From Gymnopus androsaceus JB14 (taxonomy: Eukaryota > Basidiomycota > Agaricomycetes > Agaricales > Omphalotaceae), in contig ML769383.1 in the NCBI GenBank assembly GCA_009733575.1, forward strand, positions 248,001-312,000: 64,000 bases of DNA, in the 5' to 3' direction. The position numbers were made by a program, and so were the translations under genes. Shown here in pieces: positions 11,411-24,922 of this stretch. The notes beneath the pieces are model-generated. The model saw only the letters and a program-made list of their open reading frames with translations, was not told the DNA's origin and did no database searches. Numbering within the stretch: the stretch's first letter is position 1; each line of letters starts with the position of its first letter.

Positions 11411-12485
11411 TCAATTCAAAGCCTCCCTGTCCATCCTTCGTCGCTTTCGCTCCTGCTCCTCAATAATCAACTTCTCAGCGGCAGACATAGGCAGGGCTCG
11501 TTTTTTGCTCTCCTCCGAGACAGACGAGCTGGATGAAGAAGCTGCCGATGCCTTGAATACGTTGGGTCGCTTGAGAGGATTGACGGATGGTTTCAGAGGA
11601 TTGGAAGAGGATTTGAAAGCATTCATTTTCAGTGGAGCAGGAGTTGCAGCGCTCGAAACAGCCGCTGGCTTTGCGGACAACGAGAGCACAACCTTCTCAG
11701 CGCTGTCATCCCTTTTCAAACCCTGCTCTTCTGAAGGTACTTCAGTCCTCGAAGATCCTGCTTGTTCAGCCTCGGCAGCAGCTCGTCCAATTTGCTCGGC
11801 AATGAGAATTCGCTCTCGCTGCTCATCAGAGGTTGTGGCTCGCTCCTTCTTCATGGACGCTTCCTATATAAGATAATAGAAATGAGAAATTGCAGAGAGT
11901 TTAGATTTAAAAAATTACGCACGGCCTTGGCAAGTGCCTTTGGACTATTATCAATCCAAGCTATGAACCATCCCTTCTCAGTTTCATCGACTTTAGCAAT
12001 GCCACTTCTCCCGAGATGCTTTATGAACTCTGTCAGAGTGACCCAACGAGTTGAGTTCATATGCTGATGGTGTTTATCCGAAATGTACTCTTGATATACT
12101 TGATTGGCGCGGACACGCTTGGTGCCAAATCTGCGAGCAGTTTTTCAGTGGGTTTACAGATATCAGAGAAGAGGATACGAACCGTCTGGAAAGAAGAGCG
12201 ACGAAAAGTGGACTGGAATTCCTGAGAGAAATTGGAGATGTGCTTTCCAGCGATGCTCTCCTACTACTAACATCTGTCGCAGATGAGATTCAGAGGCGGC
12301 ATGACACTTGAATCCGTTCTCATCCCGGCATTGCTTCTCGCAAACTTGACAGTACCATCGAAGCCGTTGAAGTCCCTTGGACTTCATTTGGTTCGCAACA
12401 TACTTTGGAGTACCGACTGCACAGAAAGATGAGCTTGAGGTCTTATCGCGAATGAGCAGATCTGCTAACCTTCAGCGCGTGGCAT
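11411..12485 (-). CDS. KIN17: DNA/RNA-binding protein KIN17
   Basis: Nuclear nucleic-acid-binding protein linked to DNA replication, repair and pre-mRNA processing. The tiny first exon (MPRAE) joins across a short intron to VGTPKYVANQMKSKGLQRL, then the C2H2 finger WYCQVCEKQCRDENGFKCH and AASESHLRQM. The conserved winged-helix part follows (FGTKRVRANQVYQEYISD, STRWVTLTEFIKHLGRSG, GWFIAWID). The C-terminal half is Lys/Ser-rich and ends EQERKRRRMDREALN. Two single extra bases break the second exon: one at about 12252 (GEH then AGKH in another frame) and one in the T run at 12204-12207. Removing both restores GEHAGKHISNFSQEFQSTF. The KOW-like tail of longer orthologues appears absent or diverged. 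Confidence 0.92.
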
Positions 12486-12687
12486 TGTGAATAGTTATGA
12501 AGAGAAGAAGTGAAGATGGTGGTGCGAAAGAAAGAAGCAAAGCAGTGCACAAGTTTGATGGCGCTTATGATAGCAAACGCTTTGTCTTTCCATTTGTACT
12601 CGTCTATTGCGACTATCTAAGACATGCGAATACAAAATTACAATAAATTATTACAGGGAGTTGGTCTCTAATAAGAGGTACAATAAA

Positions 12688-14933
<2,246 letters not shown>

Positions 14934-15756
14934 TGTTTGAACTGTGTTGTTGAGAGATGTACGACTTAAGCACAGAGGTAGACGAAAAAGCGCAGTAAGG
15001 AAGAAGTGGTAAAGTTCTTCATTTTATCGGATCGGTTAATAGAATTGAGATCACAACAAGGTTGCAATAATCATGAATAATGAGGACACCATCACGTCAT
15101 AAGCTAACCAATCTCCTTTCTTACCTCCATAAACTCCGGGTACGGTACGAAGGTTTGAGGTGAACGTCGGTCTAATGCCAAACGGTTCGAAGCGTCTCGG
15201 ACATAAACTCCAGGTGCTCTCAGGATAGTAGCTACTGCTGCAGGGATGCGCAGCGCTCGGACCAAGTTCGGACTACTTTCGGTAGATGGGCCGGGTACAG
15301 GGCCGGGTAGCTAAGCTAAGGTTGCGCGCTGCGCACAAATTGCAGGTCTATACTTGAACTGCTCTAAAGATATCTCATTGTCGAAGCAGTTCTATTCGAG
15401 ACGTTGGTTGCCAGTACACCCGACTCGACGCTCTCGTTTGCCCGGAGTTTATGGAGGTAAGAGCGGGTCTGTCCGAGACGATATTAGATGGACATAATGG
15501 AGGTTAACAGTATACACTATAATCACCACCATGTGTGTACTGGATATCTCCCCCCCCTGAAAATCACAAAGCTGCCAGTGTACGCGTGATGGCGGTGTCA
15601 TCTCCACCTTCTACTTTGCCAAGAGGTGCGAGGAAGGCAACTTTAACTTAGGGGATACGTCGAGGGGATCCAACCCGGATCCAACCCACTATCTATAGTC
15701 CTTGGGGCAAAGATAAAATACAGTACACCTACAAGCTGTTGGTACAATAAATACTA
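14934..15756. other. Intergenic region upstream of MET3
   Basis: This stretch contains the MET3 promoter next to 14934, a MITE-like element at 15119-15462, and the 3' flank of the membrane-protein gene. An 11-bp direct repeat of GGATCCAACCC sits near 15667-15690. I see no gene. Confidence 0.5.
15119..15462. mobile_element. MITE-like element with 22-bp perfect terminal inverted repeats
   Basis: The left arm at 15119-15140 (starting TCTTACCTCCATAAAC) is exactly the reverse complement of the right arm at 15441-15462. The 344-bp unit between them has no coding capacity and several small internal palindromes, such as GCGCGCTGCGC. No clear target-site duplication is visible next to the arms, so this may be an old or imprecisely bounded non-autonomous DNA transposon. 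A chance or structural inverted repeat is the alternative, but 22 perfect bases make chance unlikely. It lies about 190 bp upstream of the MET3 start codon. Confidence 0.55.
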
Positions 15757-17626
15757 CTATGAACCGACTGATAGTGTAACAGGAGCCGCGGCGGAGAAGA
15801 TCATAACTTGACCTGGATTTTTTTAAGTATCCCAATATCCCAGCAGACAATCAAAAAAAGTACCTTGTGTGTGGGGATCATAATAACTCGGCTTTGACCC
15901 AAATCCTACCCAGCCTCGCTTTGAGCTAATGGTATCAATTTCTGGCTGAATTTGCCGTGAGCCACTACTACTATAATCGTCGAGGTTCGAAGCGAGGGAC
16001 ACATAAGCCGAAGATAGCTTGCTCGCCAAGTCGTAGTTTCCGGAGAATTTGCTATCAAGCGAGACATTGCAAGGGGCCTGAGAGTTCTGAATTCGCAAAT
16101 CCAATGGCGCTGGAGGAGTGCTGGGGTCGTGGCTGACGTTCAGTCGAATCGATCCGTCAAAGTTGCGAATGTGTCCTATGAAGTTGATGTGGGGATTTGT
16201 AGATGGAGGTGCCAGTAAGACAACGTTTGCGTTGATTTCGCTGAAATTACAATTCTTAAAGATGGCCGATGAACCATAGTAGTCAAAGAAACGAACCTTT
16301 CGCCGGTGTCAAGTGAAAAAAAGGTCGGCCCTTGTCGACCTGGCCCTTGAACAACAATCAAGTTGGCTGAAATCGGCGCATTAATCGTATCCAATTTGAG
16401 AGATTGTGTAGCATTGAACGTTCCAGTGATTGGCCCTAGTAAATTTGTGACGCTTATGGTATTTGCCCAAACCGACTTTAGTGAGTAGAATCAGTAAGAG
16501 GTGACGATTAGTGGGGTGAAAAAAAGGCCGTACATCACTATTGATGCCCATTTGCATGCCTTCGAGAATGAGACTATCGAAGGTGACTCGGGGACTGATG
16601 GGGCCAATATTTTGGGTAAAATTCGGAAGGAAGGAGACAAGGTTATCCAGTTGAAGTTGAGAGGATGATTGAGGGAAAAGAAGGGTAATATTGAATGATA
16701 AAGATTGCGAAGCAGTGAGATTAGTCGGTATCTGCGCGGAAGTGAGGATCAGTGATAGAATGTATATGAGACGATTGAAACACACATATAAAGAAACTCC
16801 CCTAGAGTCACCATCATCGTCTTCAGGCGAGAAACATATTTGGCATTCGTCTCGTATCTGCTGGGATGATGATACCGTTGTTAGATAGAAAACGGCTGTT
16901 GTCACAGAGGGGTCTGGGTTAATATCCACAGTTAGATCCCCGGATATTTGGACATCCGAGTTGTTTAGTGTGTTCCATGCGCTGGAACGTATGGAAAAGG
17001 ATCCCGAGGGGTGAAGAGGATATGACGCCCTGGGATGAATTTTATGAGGATAAGGGTTTTAAATTAAAAAAGTATAAAACGCACATAGAATAGAGAAGCC
17101 CATCGTCTCCCATCCGAGTATAATTCCACGTATTGCAGCGTATCGACGACGACATGGCAAAAAGCCCAGAATTCATCATCACCAGCGGTGATGCAAGTGC
17201 AGCATCGTCGGAACCTTGCACCCAGGGTGGGGGCCCACTCTTGTGCTTATGAGTAAGTTTCTGTGAATAGAATAAATAGGCAAAGTTTGAAAGATGTCAC
17301 CAGCTTGAATGAAGACTGACCGTTACTATCAAAGGTACACCAATGGTGACAGAAAGAGCAATATAAATGGCAAGAGCATATAATGTAGCCCTCCAGAAGC
17401 GGGAATCGACAGTATTGTGAAGAGAATATTTGCGAAATGATACGGTAGAGGAGGTTGGAGAAGAATCAGGGGATGAAGGAGAATTATGTTGTGCTTGAGA
17501 TGTTTCATAGTCTGGGAGGAGGATAGATGAACGACCTGCTACGCGGTCGGGCAGGCGCACAGTCGGACCAGCGACATATGAAGTTAACTTTCCATGCTGC
17601 TGGCCTTCAGGATCGAGAAGAATCAT
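15757..17626 (-). CDS. Conserved basidiomycete single-pass membrane protein, unknown function
   Basis: A protein type I associate with Agaricomycetes but cannot name. The cytosolic N-terminus has LLPDYETSQAQHNSPSS, then a transmembrane segment ATLYALAIYIALSVTIGVPL at about residues 80-100. The rest should be extracytosolic, beta-rich and repeatedly N-glycosylated (for example IPTNLTASQSLSFNIT and PNFTQNIGP). Introns with normal borders join LIVT to KLTHKHKSG and later YS to SYPLHPSGS; a last intron joins THTQ-type sequence to GQVMIFSAAAPVTLSVGS before the stop at 15757. The ATG at 17626 was chosen because a stop lies just upstream in frame. It follows ERO1 by 174 bp on the same strand. Confidence 0.75.
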
Positions 17627-17800
17627 GTCAGTTCAGAGCCAACGACATAAAAGAAGTCGAACTGTGGTGCAAGTTGGGGAGAAAGAAGGCGTGTGAATGC
17701 CGCCAATGATGCCGGGTCACAATGAATGATCACATCCGCGCATCTGAGATCGCGAGTAACGCGAGAATTTTTAACTTCAGTGTGTATTTGGAAGCATAAA

Positions 17801-20043
17801 CTACAGTTCCTCATAGGTCCCCGGCCCTTTCTCTTTCCCAGATACTTGGAAAATTGAGGACACTCCACTCAGCACCCGGAGACACATTCTTACGATTTTC
17901 ATCACGCACCCCACTGTACTCTCCTTGCATATCTGGAACACGGAGACGAATCGATTGCTAGCCTCCTCAAACAGGTTGTGTGAAGGTTCCCGTCCGACAG
18001 GCGGAGATGTTCGGGGCTACATAGGTTTAGGTCAAGATAATTCGAGTTTAGTATTATCAGACTTACTATTGAACTTGCAGCCTTCTCGGCTTCAAGGATC
18101 ACCTTCTCAGATTCTGTAGAGTTCATATCCGCCCATATATGGCGGAACATATTTACAGCGTCTAGACTTTCGCTGAACCGATGCAGAGTATTGATGAGAG
18201 CAACCACTTCAGATCGCTGTAAAAGATTTGCGTTTGTATGAGGGCTAGAAAGTTCTGGATTGAATATTTAGCTAGGTATTGCTTAATATGAGACTTACTC
18301 GAGAGCTTTTTCATCAAGTTCAAACAAAACCTTGAGCGCCGTAGCGATTCCTGTCGTCTGGATTTTCCCCCATAGACGGCACTTGTCGCAGCCGACACAA
18401 TCCATAATCCGAGTGACATTACGGAAATGAACTTTGAACTCTTCTTTGAGGACCTAGCCTAGAGTCAATAATATTTGTCTTTTAAGTAAGAATAGACAAA
18501 CATTGGCATTTTCACCCCGAAATAATACGCTCTCATCGAACCTCCCCGCTTTTTGCGCAATGGAGATGACAGTAGATAATATTTCCTTCGTTTCCACGTC
18601 GTCTTGATGAGTACCACTGGAGCAGTAGTCGTAAGCTGATAAATATGGCCCCAGCCGAGCTACTGCCCGCAATAGTAGAACCGTGTTGAAATAAATGTAT
18701 TGCAGACGCTCGGGATGAGAAGCTATTCTATTAACGAAACATTGTAGATTAGGGCCCTATAAAGGCTGTGAGCAATGGGAAGATTTAGGTGGTCCGAATG
18801 CAACTCACCCATTCGCCCGTTGATTGATTTAAGTAGTCGGCACAGATGTGGGTAGATATTGAAGCATGCAAACCTAATAAGAGATTAGCTGAGTTGAAAG
18901 ATGAAGAAAGGGATTACCTACCAGATATAACTTTGTAATAGACTCTCTTCTCCAAGCATTGATCGTTTTCTGCACCATCCTCGCGAAGAACATCCGTCAT
19001 AGTATCCGGTAATGTGACAGCCGCAGGAGCCTTCCCCTCCATGAGACTGAACTCGGATAGACCAAAGCAATTCTCTTCGTATATATTGCGCCATATCCGA
19101 TGAGCTTCGGGTCCAGAATACCCCGTAAATCGCTCGGGGACCAAGGTTAGGTCGTAGTAATCTCCCTCTACGCTATTCAGATTTGAATGAGCAGAATAGT
19201 ATGCGTTCAACTTACCAGTGTCATCATCAAGCCAGCAGAAATCAGAATCCCGGTAAGTAGCATCCTGGTAGTTCGTGTCGCTAGCAGACCAATTAGTATT
19301 AGAGTTCCGAATAGCACAGAATACACGTACGCCATCTAAAGCATCGACCTTACTAAGCGCTTTTGCTCTCCATTTAAGAGGTACTTGGCTCTGCATGCCT
19401 TCAGTTCCGACCGAATACGTTCAGTGACGGAGCACTGACCTCGTCAACAGTCGTGATTGCGCAACCTGGATTATTACACGATCCATAGTCGTCCCAGAAC
19501 GGACATTCGCGGTAGAGATCCACCTATCGAAACGCGTCAAACAGGAATCCAGAGCTAATCCTATAGATACAAACTTGGAAATATTTGAAGAATGGCATTT
19601 GAACTAATTCGTGGAGATTGGAGAACAAATCTCCGTTAACGCTCTCCACGGTTTCATAGTCACACAGGGTGGTATCTATGGGGCCCGTAGGCTTGAGAAC
19701 GCGTAAGTAAAGGAAGAAGGATATTATTCTTATGAAGACGTACTTTGGGGTTTTCACACTCTGATACATCGACAGGTTGATGTTCAAGTACGCTCTGAAC
19801 CTGGTCTTTCCGAACAAGTGTCTCTGACAAGAACGAATTAGCCTGTGCAGGGATGTATAGTGCCTGCAAGACGAGAAGAAGTTTAAAGAATCTGCACAAA
19901 TTGTGCATTAAGTTAAGGTAAGAGTCTGAGTATGTAGGAATGTAAGCATATACCAATAGGAGAGAAACTGAACGTGGCCCCGGAACGTCGACGTGGCCAT
20001 GCGTCGGCTTGATTTCGGGCTCGGTCAGCTCGGTTTTCTCCAT
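17801..20043 (-). CDS. ERO1: Endoplasmic reticulum oxidoreductin 1
   Basis: FAD-dependent sulfhydryl oxidase that reoxidises protein disulfide isomerase in the ER lumen. A hydrophobic signal or anchor stretch ([17 protein letters not shown]) lies about 27 residues from the chosen ATG, formed by a 90-nt-class first intron. Then come [46 protein letters not shown] FAD-region sequence ([19 protein letters not shown]), and [17 protein letters not shown]. The catalytic CxxCxxC is seen in [15 protein letters not shown], followed by [15 protein letters not shown]. About nine short introns interrupt the gene. The spliced C-terminus ends in [12 protein letters not shown]. Divergent from SCP160, with 288 bp between start codons. 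Confidence 0.95.
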
Positions 20044-20331
20044 ACTCAATGTAGAAACATTGCTGGTGGAACGTAATATTTACTGAACGCGTGTAACACG
20101 TAGACAGTACTTATGACGGCGGAAGTATCCTTGCCCAAAATTTGGAAGAATAATTTATTGTATAGTTATTTCAGAACCCGACTAGAGTGAACCTGTACAA
20201 AAAAAGCGTCCCACGAATACAAACGTTATTCGAAACCACCACCATCTCATTTTCTCAAGTCATTTGCTACGTTAGCATTTGGCTTTTCAAGGTCCTCATC
20301 GTCTGGTTAAATCGTTATTCGGACACCCGCA

Positions 20332-23300
20332 ATGCTCTCTGCTGCTGAACTCCAGGTAAGCTCACCAGTAATTCCTCAAATTATGCGCCCATTCATTTCT
20401 CTCACAGAAGAAACACGACGCGGAAGGCGCTCCGGATCCTTTCCCTGCTCTCTCAGACGATACCACCCAGCCTCGTAACAAGTCCGCTAAACAGGACTTG
20501 GATACCGAGTCTCACCAGGCTTTCCCGTCTCTTGCTTCTTCATCCCCAGCAGCAAAACCGGCTACTCAGTCGGCTTGGGGCGCTTCCAATGGTCCTCGCA
20601 TTAAACCAGCTATCAACAAGCAGCCCGTTTTTACGGACTCGTTCACTCTCGGAACGGTCGAGCTGACTACCAAGGACAACAAACCGGTAACACTAGGAGA
20701 AGTCATTAAGCAGGTCATGACAAAATACAAAGTCAAGGTCGAGGCTTCTGGCAACCAAAGGAGTCGCCAGACTACCTTCCACATGAAGGCCGAGTCTCAG
20801 AGAGAGTTAGACAAGGCCAAGAGGCTCCTTCTGGCTCTTCTTAGTCCCATCGTGTGTCTCCTTCACCCTCTAGTTTCTGCACAATTCTCATCCCTCCCTA
20901 GGAAACTTTGAAAGTCACCGCTCCCGTCTCCACGATTCCGTCCATTATTGGAACCAAAGGTACTCCCATTCCCCATGTTCACACATCCATTCTTACACAT
21001 CTCAGGTGCAACACTCAAACAGATCCGGGACCAAACTGGTGTAAAGATTGATATTCCTCCCAAGGAGTCTGTCAACGGTGCTGCAAACGGTCACGTCGTC
21101 GGGGACGACGAGGACGAGGACGAAGAACCCTCTGTTCAGATCACCGTTAGCGGTCCCAAGCCATTGGCTCTTGAGGCCGTCGATTTGCTTAATCAGATCA
21201 TCTCCTCCAAGAGGTCCAAGAGTACCCAGCGCGTCCGTGATATTCCCGTGCACGTCCTTCCTTTCGTCCTAGCTAGGAAGAACGTTTACGAGGCTGCTGC
21301 TCAAGACAGTGAACTCAAGCTTCAAAGTCAGGGTCGCGAGATCACTGCCAGCGGTGAGCGCGAGGCTGTCACCCGTGCCCTTGATTTAATCAAGGCCGAC
21401 ATCGCTGAACTCTCGTCCGGTTTGACTTCGCTCAAGATTTCGTTACCCAAGAGGCAACACCGTCTCTTGGTCGGCAAGGGTGCTCAGGACATCATGGACG
21501 AAGAGTAAATGTGCCGTCGTCGTATCCAGCTTTGACGATCCTAGTGACGAAGTTGTTGTCTGGGGCAATGCCCCCGAGCTTCCTTCCGGTCTTGGAGCAG
21601 TCATGGAACAGGCGAGAAAACCAGTTGATTCTTATTTAGCCAAACTAACCCTAAGCGACAGGCCAATTCCAAGTACATTCACGAGTTCCCTCTCCCCGGT
21701 CCTGTCACCTTGTCCAAGCAGCTTTTGGAGTACATGAACCGCATTGGATACACAAAGACGTTGAGTGAGAAGCATGCTGGTGTTTCCATCTTTACCCCAA
21801 CGCCTGCCGTCATCGAGCGAGCACACTCTTTGGTTATTGACATTGTCGGAGACAAGCCCGCCGTCGACGCTGTAGTCAGGCAGGTCTCGGAATTGATTGG
21901 GAAACTCATTGGTGCTACTAAAGAGGTTCCTATTGATTGGCTTATCCATCGTGTCATCAACGGCAAAAATGCGAAGAAGTAAGAAACCTCTCGAGTCATG
22001 ATACACATTCTAACTTTTCGACAGGATCAAACAGTTTCACGACACTCACAACGTTCTGGTTTACTTCCCTCCTGAATCGGCCGAGCAGTCTACGGTCCTT
22101 TTGGTGTACGACCCTCTCAGCAAGGCTGCTTCACCTTCTCCAGATGACAAGGCTAAAAGTCTCGACGAGGTCACCAAGGAGCTTTCAAAGATGGCCAAGG
22201 ATGCTGCCGATGTCAAGAGCGAAACTCTTGAGGTTGAGAAGCGTTGGCATGATGCTGTTATTGGACAAGGCGGTACCACTTTAAATGCGTAAGCTCTCCT
22301 TTTTCTTTGCATATAGCTTCTGACCGGATTACAGAATCATCGGCGAGGACAAGACTCTTTCGATCAAATTCGGACGCGAAGCTGGGGAATCTGCGACTGA
22401 GGACACCATTCTTATTCGCGGTACGAGTTCTGACGTTTCCCGCGCGAGCAAGGAAATCCTCAAGATTGTCGAGAATCGCGAAGAACGATGAAATCGTTAA
22501 CAGCTACGTTAGTGATTACTCCACATCGTATCCGCTGTACATCTAATAGTCTTGATAGTCGACCGATTTCGACATTGACAGGGAATACGTCGGCCGTGTC
22601 GTCGGTGCCCAAGGTACAGGTATCAACAAACTCCGCGACCAGCTTGGTGTCAAGGTGGATGTCTCGGATGACTTCGATGAAAAGGATTCAGGCAAGAAGA
22701 AAAGGGCTACTCACCAAAAGTCCAAAGTCACGGTATGTTTTCTGGTGTATTCTCCAAGTAGGTTCGCCTAAGTGCTCTTAGATTACTGGACGGAAGGAGA
22801 ACGTTGAGGAAGCTCAGAAACGAATCTTGGCTCAAATCGAAAGACTTGTAAGGGCAAGCGCTGTTTATTGATGATGACATTCTCACTCTTCTTCATCCTA
22901 GGCCGATGAGACTTCGGAAATCCTTAAAATTCCCAGCCAATACCACTCTGGACTTATCGGTCAAAACGGCAAATATGTTATTCGCTTGGAAGAAAAGTAC
23001 TCTGTCAAGATCACTTTCCCTCGTCAAACCGCAGAGAACGGAGAAGGGAAAACTAGGGAACAGCTCAAACTGGATGAAGTCCTTGTCAAGGGTGGCAAGA
23101 AGGGTGTAGCTAGTGCCAAGTCGGAACTTATGGATGTGAGTTCCATCGATGGTTCATGACCTCAGAAACATGATCATAATTTCCTCTTTTTCAGGCCGTT
23201 GAATTTGAGAAGGAGACCAACAACATTCTCAAATTCACAGTACCCACCCGCTCTGTTGCTCGTATTCTTGGTAAAGGCGGAGCATCCATTAACGAGATCA

Positions 23301-24730
23301 AGGACACGACCGAGGCTCAGATCGACGTTGAAAAGGTCAGCGACGATCAGACCAATATCACCGTCCGTGGAACGAAGAAAGCAATCAATGCCGCCAAAAC
23401 TGCTATTCTTGCCATTTCTGATCAAGTTGCCGAGGAAATCACTGTCATCGTCCCCGTTGAGAGCAAGTATCACCGTACGCTCATTGGTTCCGGTGGCCAA
23501 GGTCTTAAAGACCTCGCTACTCGTTGTGGAGGAAACTCTGATCCCAAGTTGCTGGCTAGTTTGATCCGATTGTGAGTTCTGTTTAGTTTTGTTCTTCAAG
23601 TCTATAGTTACTAATTTCTATCACCAGCCCTCGCCAAGGCGAACCTTCTAACGAGGTCCGTCTCCGCGGCGAGCCTTCCCTTGTCAATAAGCTCAAGGCC
23701 GAACTCGAAAAAGCTGTCACTCTTTTGCGCGACAGCGTTATTCTGGCAGTAGAAATTCCTGCAGCGCAACATCGTGCTCTCATCGGTCGTGGAGGGCAGC
23801 ATTTGAACGAACTGCAGGAACGAACTGGTGCTCAAGTTCAGTTCCCTGGTTCTCATTCTTACGCTCGTGTCGGAGAAGCGGAGAACGCTGCTGAATTGAG
23901 TGAGGTAGACCCTGCGAATATCGTCAAGGTGACTGGTCCTCGTACTGCTTGCGAGAAGGCGATCGAAGCTTTGAAGGTGAGGAGCATTATTCTAATCATG
24001 GTCAAGCGCAAGTCTAATGCTGGTTCAGGGATCTGTGAAGGCGGCTTCGCCAGAACTCGTTACTTCCACCGTCACTGTTCCCTTGAAATATCACCATGCC
24101 ATCTCTCAGCAAGGTCAATTTTTCCGTAACCTGAGGAACTTTGGTGTCCAGGTTGATCAGTCCGCGCAAGCCCAGAAACCGGTGGTTCCTACCAAGCCTG
24201 CTTCATCTTCGGACACAGCTACGGCTCGTATTGACGAAGAGAACGATGGTAGTGCACCTGAGATCGAATGGGAGGTTGCTCCCAACTACCAGGATGCAGA
24301 GGAGGGCGACTCGGTTTGGACCCTAAAAGCTCGCGACCAAGCGGGATTGGAACGAGCTGAAAAGCTCGTCCATGATGCTATCGAGCATTCCAAGGGAATG
24401 GCTTTCGTTGGTTTCCTCACTCTTCCTGATAGATCGGCTTTCCCTCGTATTGTCGGCTCTAAAGGTGCCAACGTCATTCGCCTGCGTAATGAGACTGGTG
24501 CGGACATCACAGGTGAGTTCCTTCCTACTAGTTGTTTATTGACCTTGACCTTTTCCTCTTAGTGAGTCGGGAGAACAGTACCATTGTTATCGTTGGTATG
24601 TATTTTATCACTTTGTACCTGGCTCGAAATTCACGAATTATGTTTAGGTTCGGAAAACGATATCGTTGCCGCAAAAAATGCCATCATTAAGTTGGCCTCT
24701 GGTGGTGGGCGCCGGCGTCAAAACGACTGA
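20332..24730 (+). CDS. SCP160: Scp160/vigilin-type multi-KH-domain RNA-binding protein
   Basis: Polysome-associated RNA-binding protein of the vigilin family. A tiny first exon (MLSAAELQ) joins KKHDAEGAPDPFPAL. At least nine KH repeats follow, several with the GxxG loop: IIGTKGATLKQIRDQTG, VVGAQGTGINKLRDQLG, LIGQNGKYVIRLEEKY, ILGKGGASINEIKDTT, LIGSGGQGLKDLATRCG, LIGRGGQHLNELQERTG and IVGSKGANVIRLRNETG. Many short introns are present; one (21612-21661) has GC-AG borders. One extra base near 21500 breaks a KH repeat: reading GAQDIM-DKSKCAVVVSSFDDP needs its removal. A predicted 40-nt intron at about 21507-21546 could also bridge the break, but it would delete conserved residues. The stop follows GGGRRRQND. 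Confidence 0.94.
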
Positions 24731-24922
24731 GTTCATAAACTTACCAGTCGAATGGATTAACATAGCTATTACACACGTACAATTGTGGAATTGGATATCT
24801 AAAATATTTTATAAGCTTCAAAACGGCCATAGGAGTCAACCGCGCATACTCAATTAACCAACCCATTCATAATAGCTGCGTAAACTTCAGTCTTCATGCA
24901 CAAGTAGCTGTGAGCCAGGAAC

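Noticed and set aside
17154..17250. Short plus-strand frame starting MAKSPEFIITSGDASAA
   Set aside because: The opposite strand is a conserved exon of the membrane protein that joins in frame on both sides.
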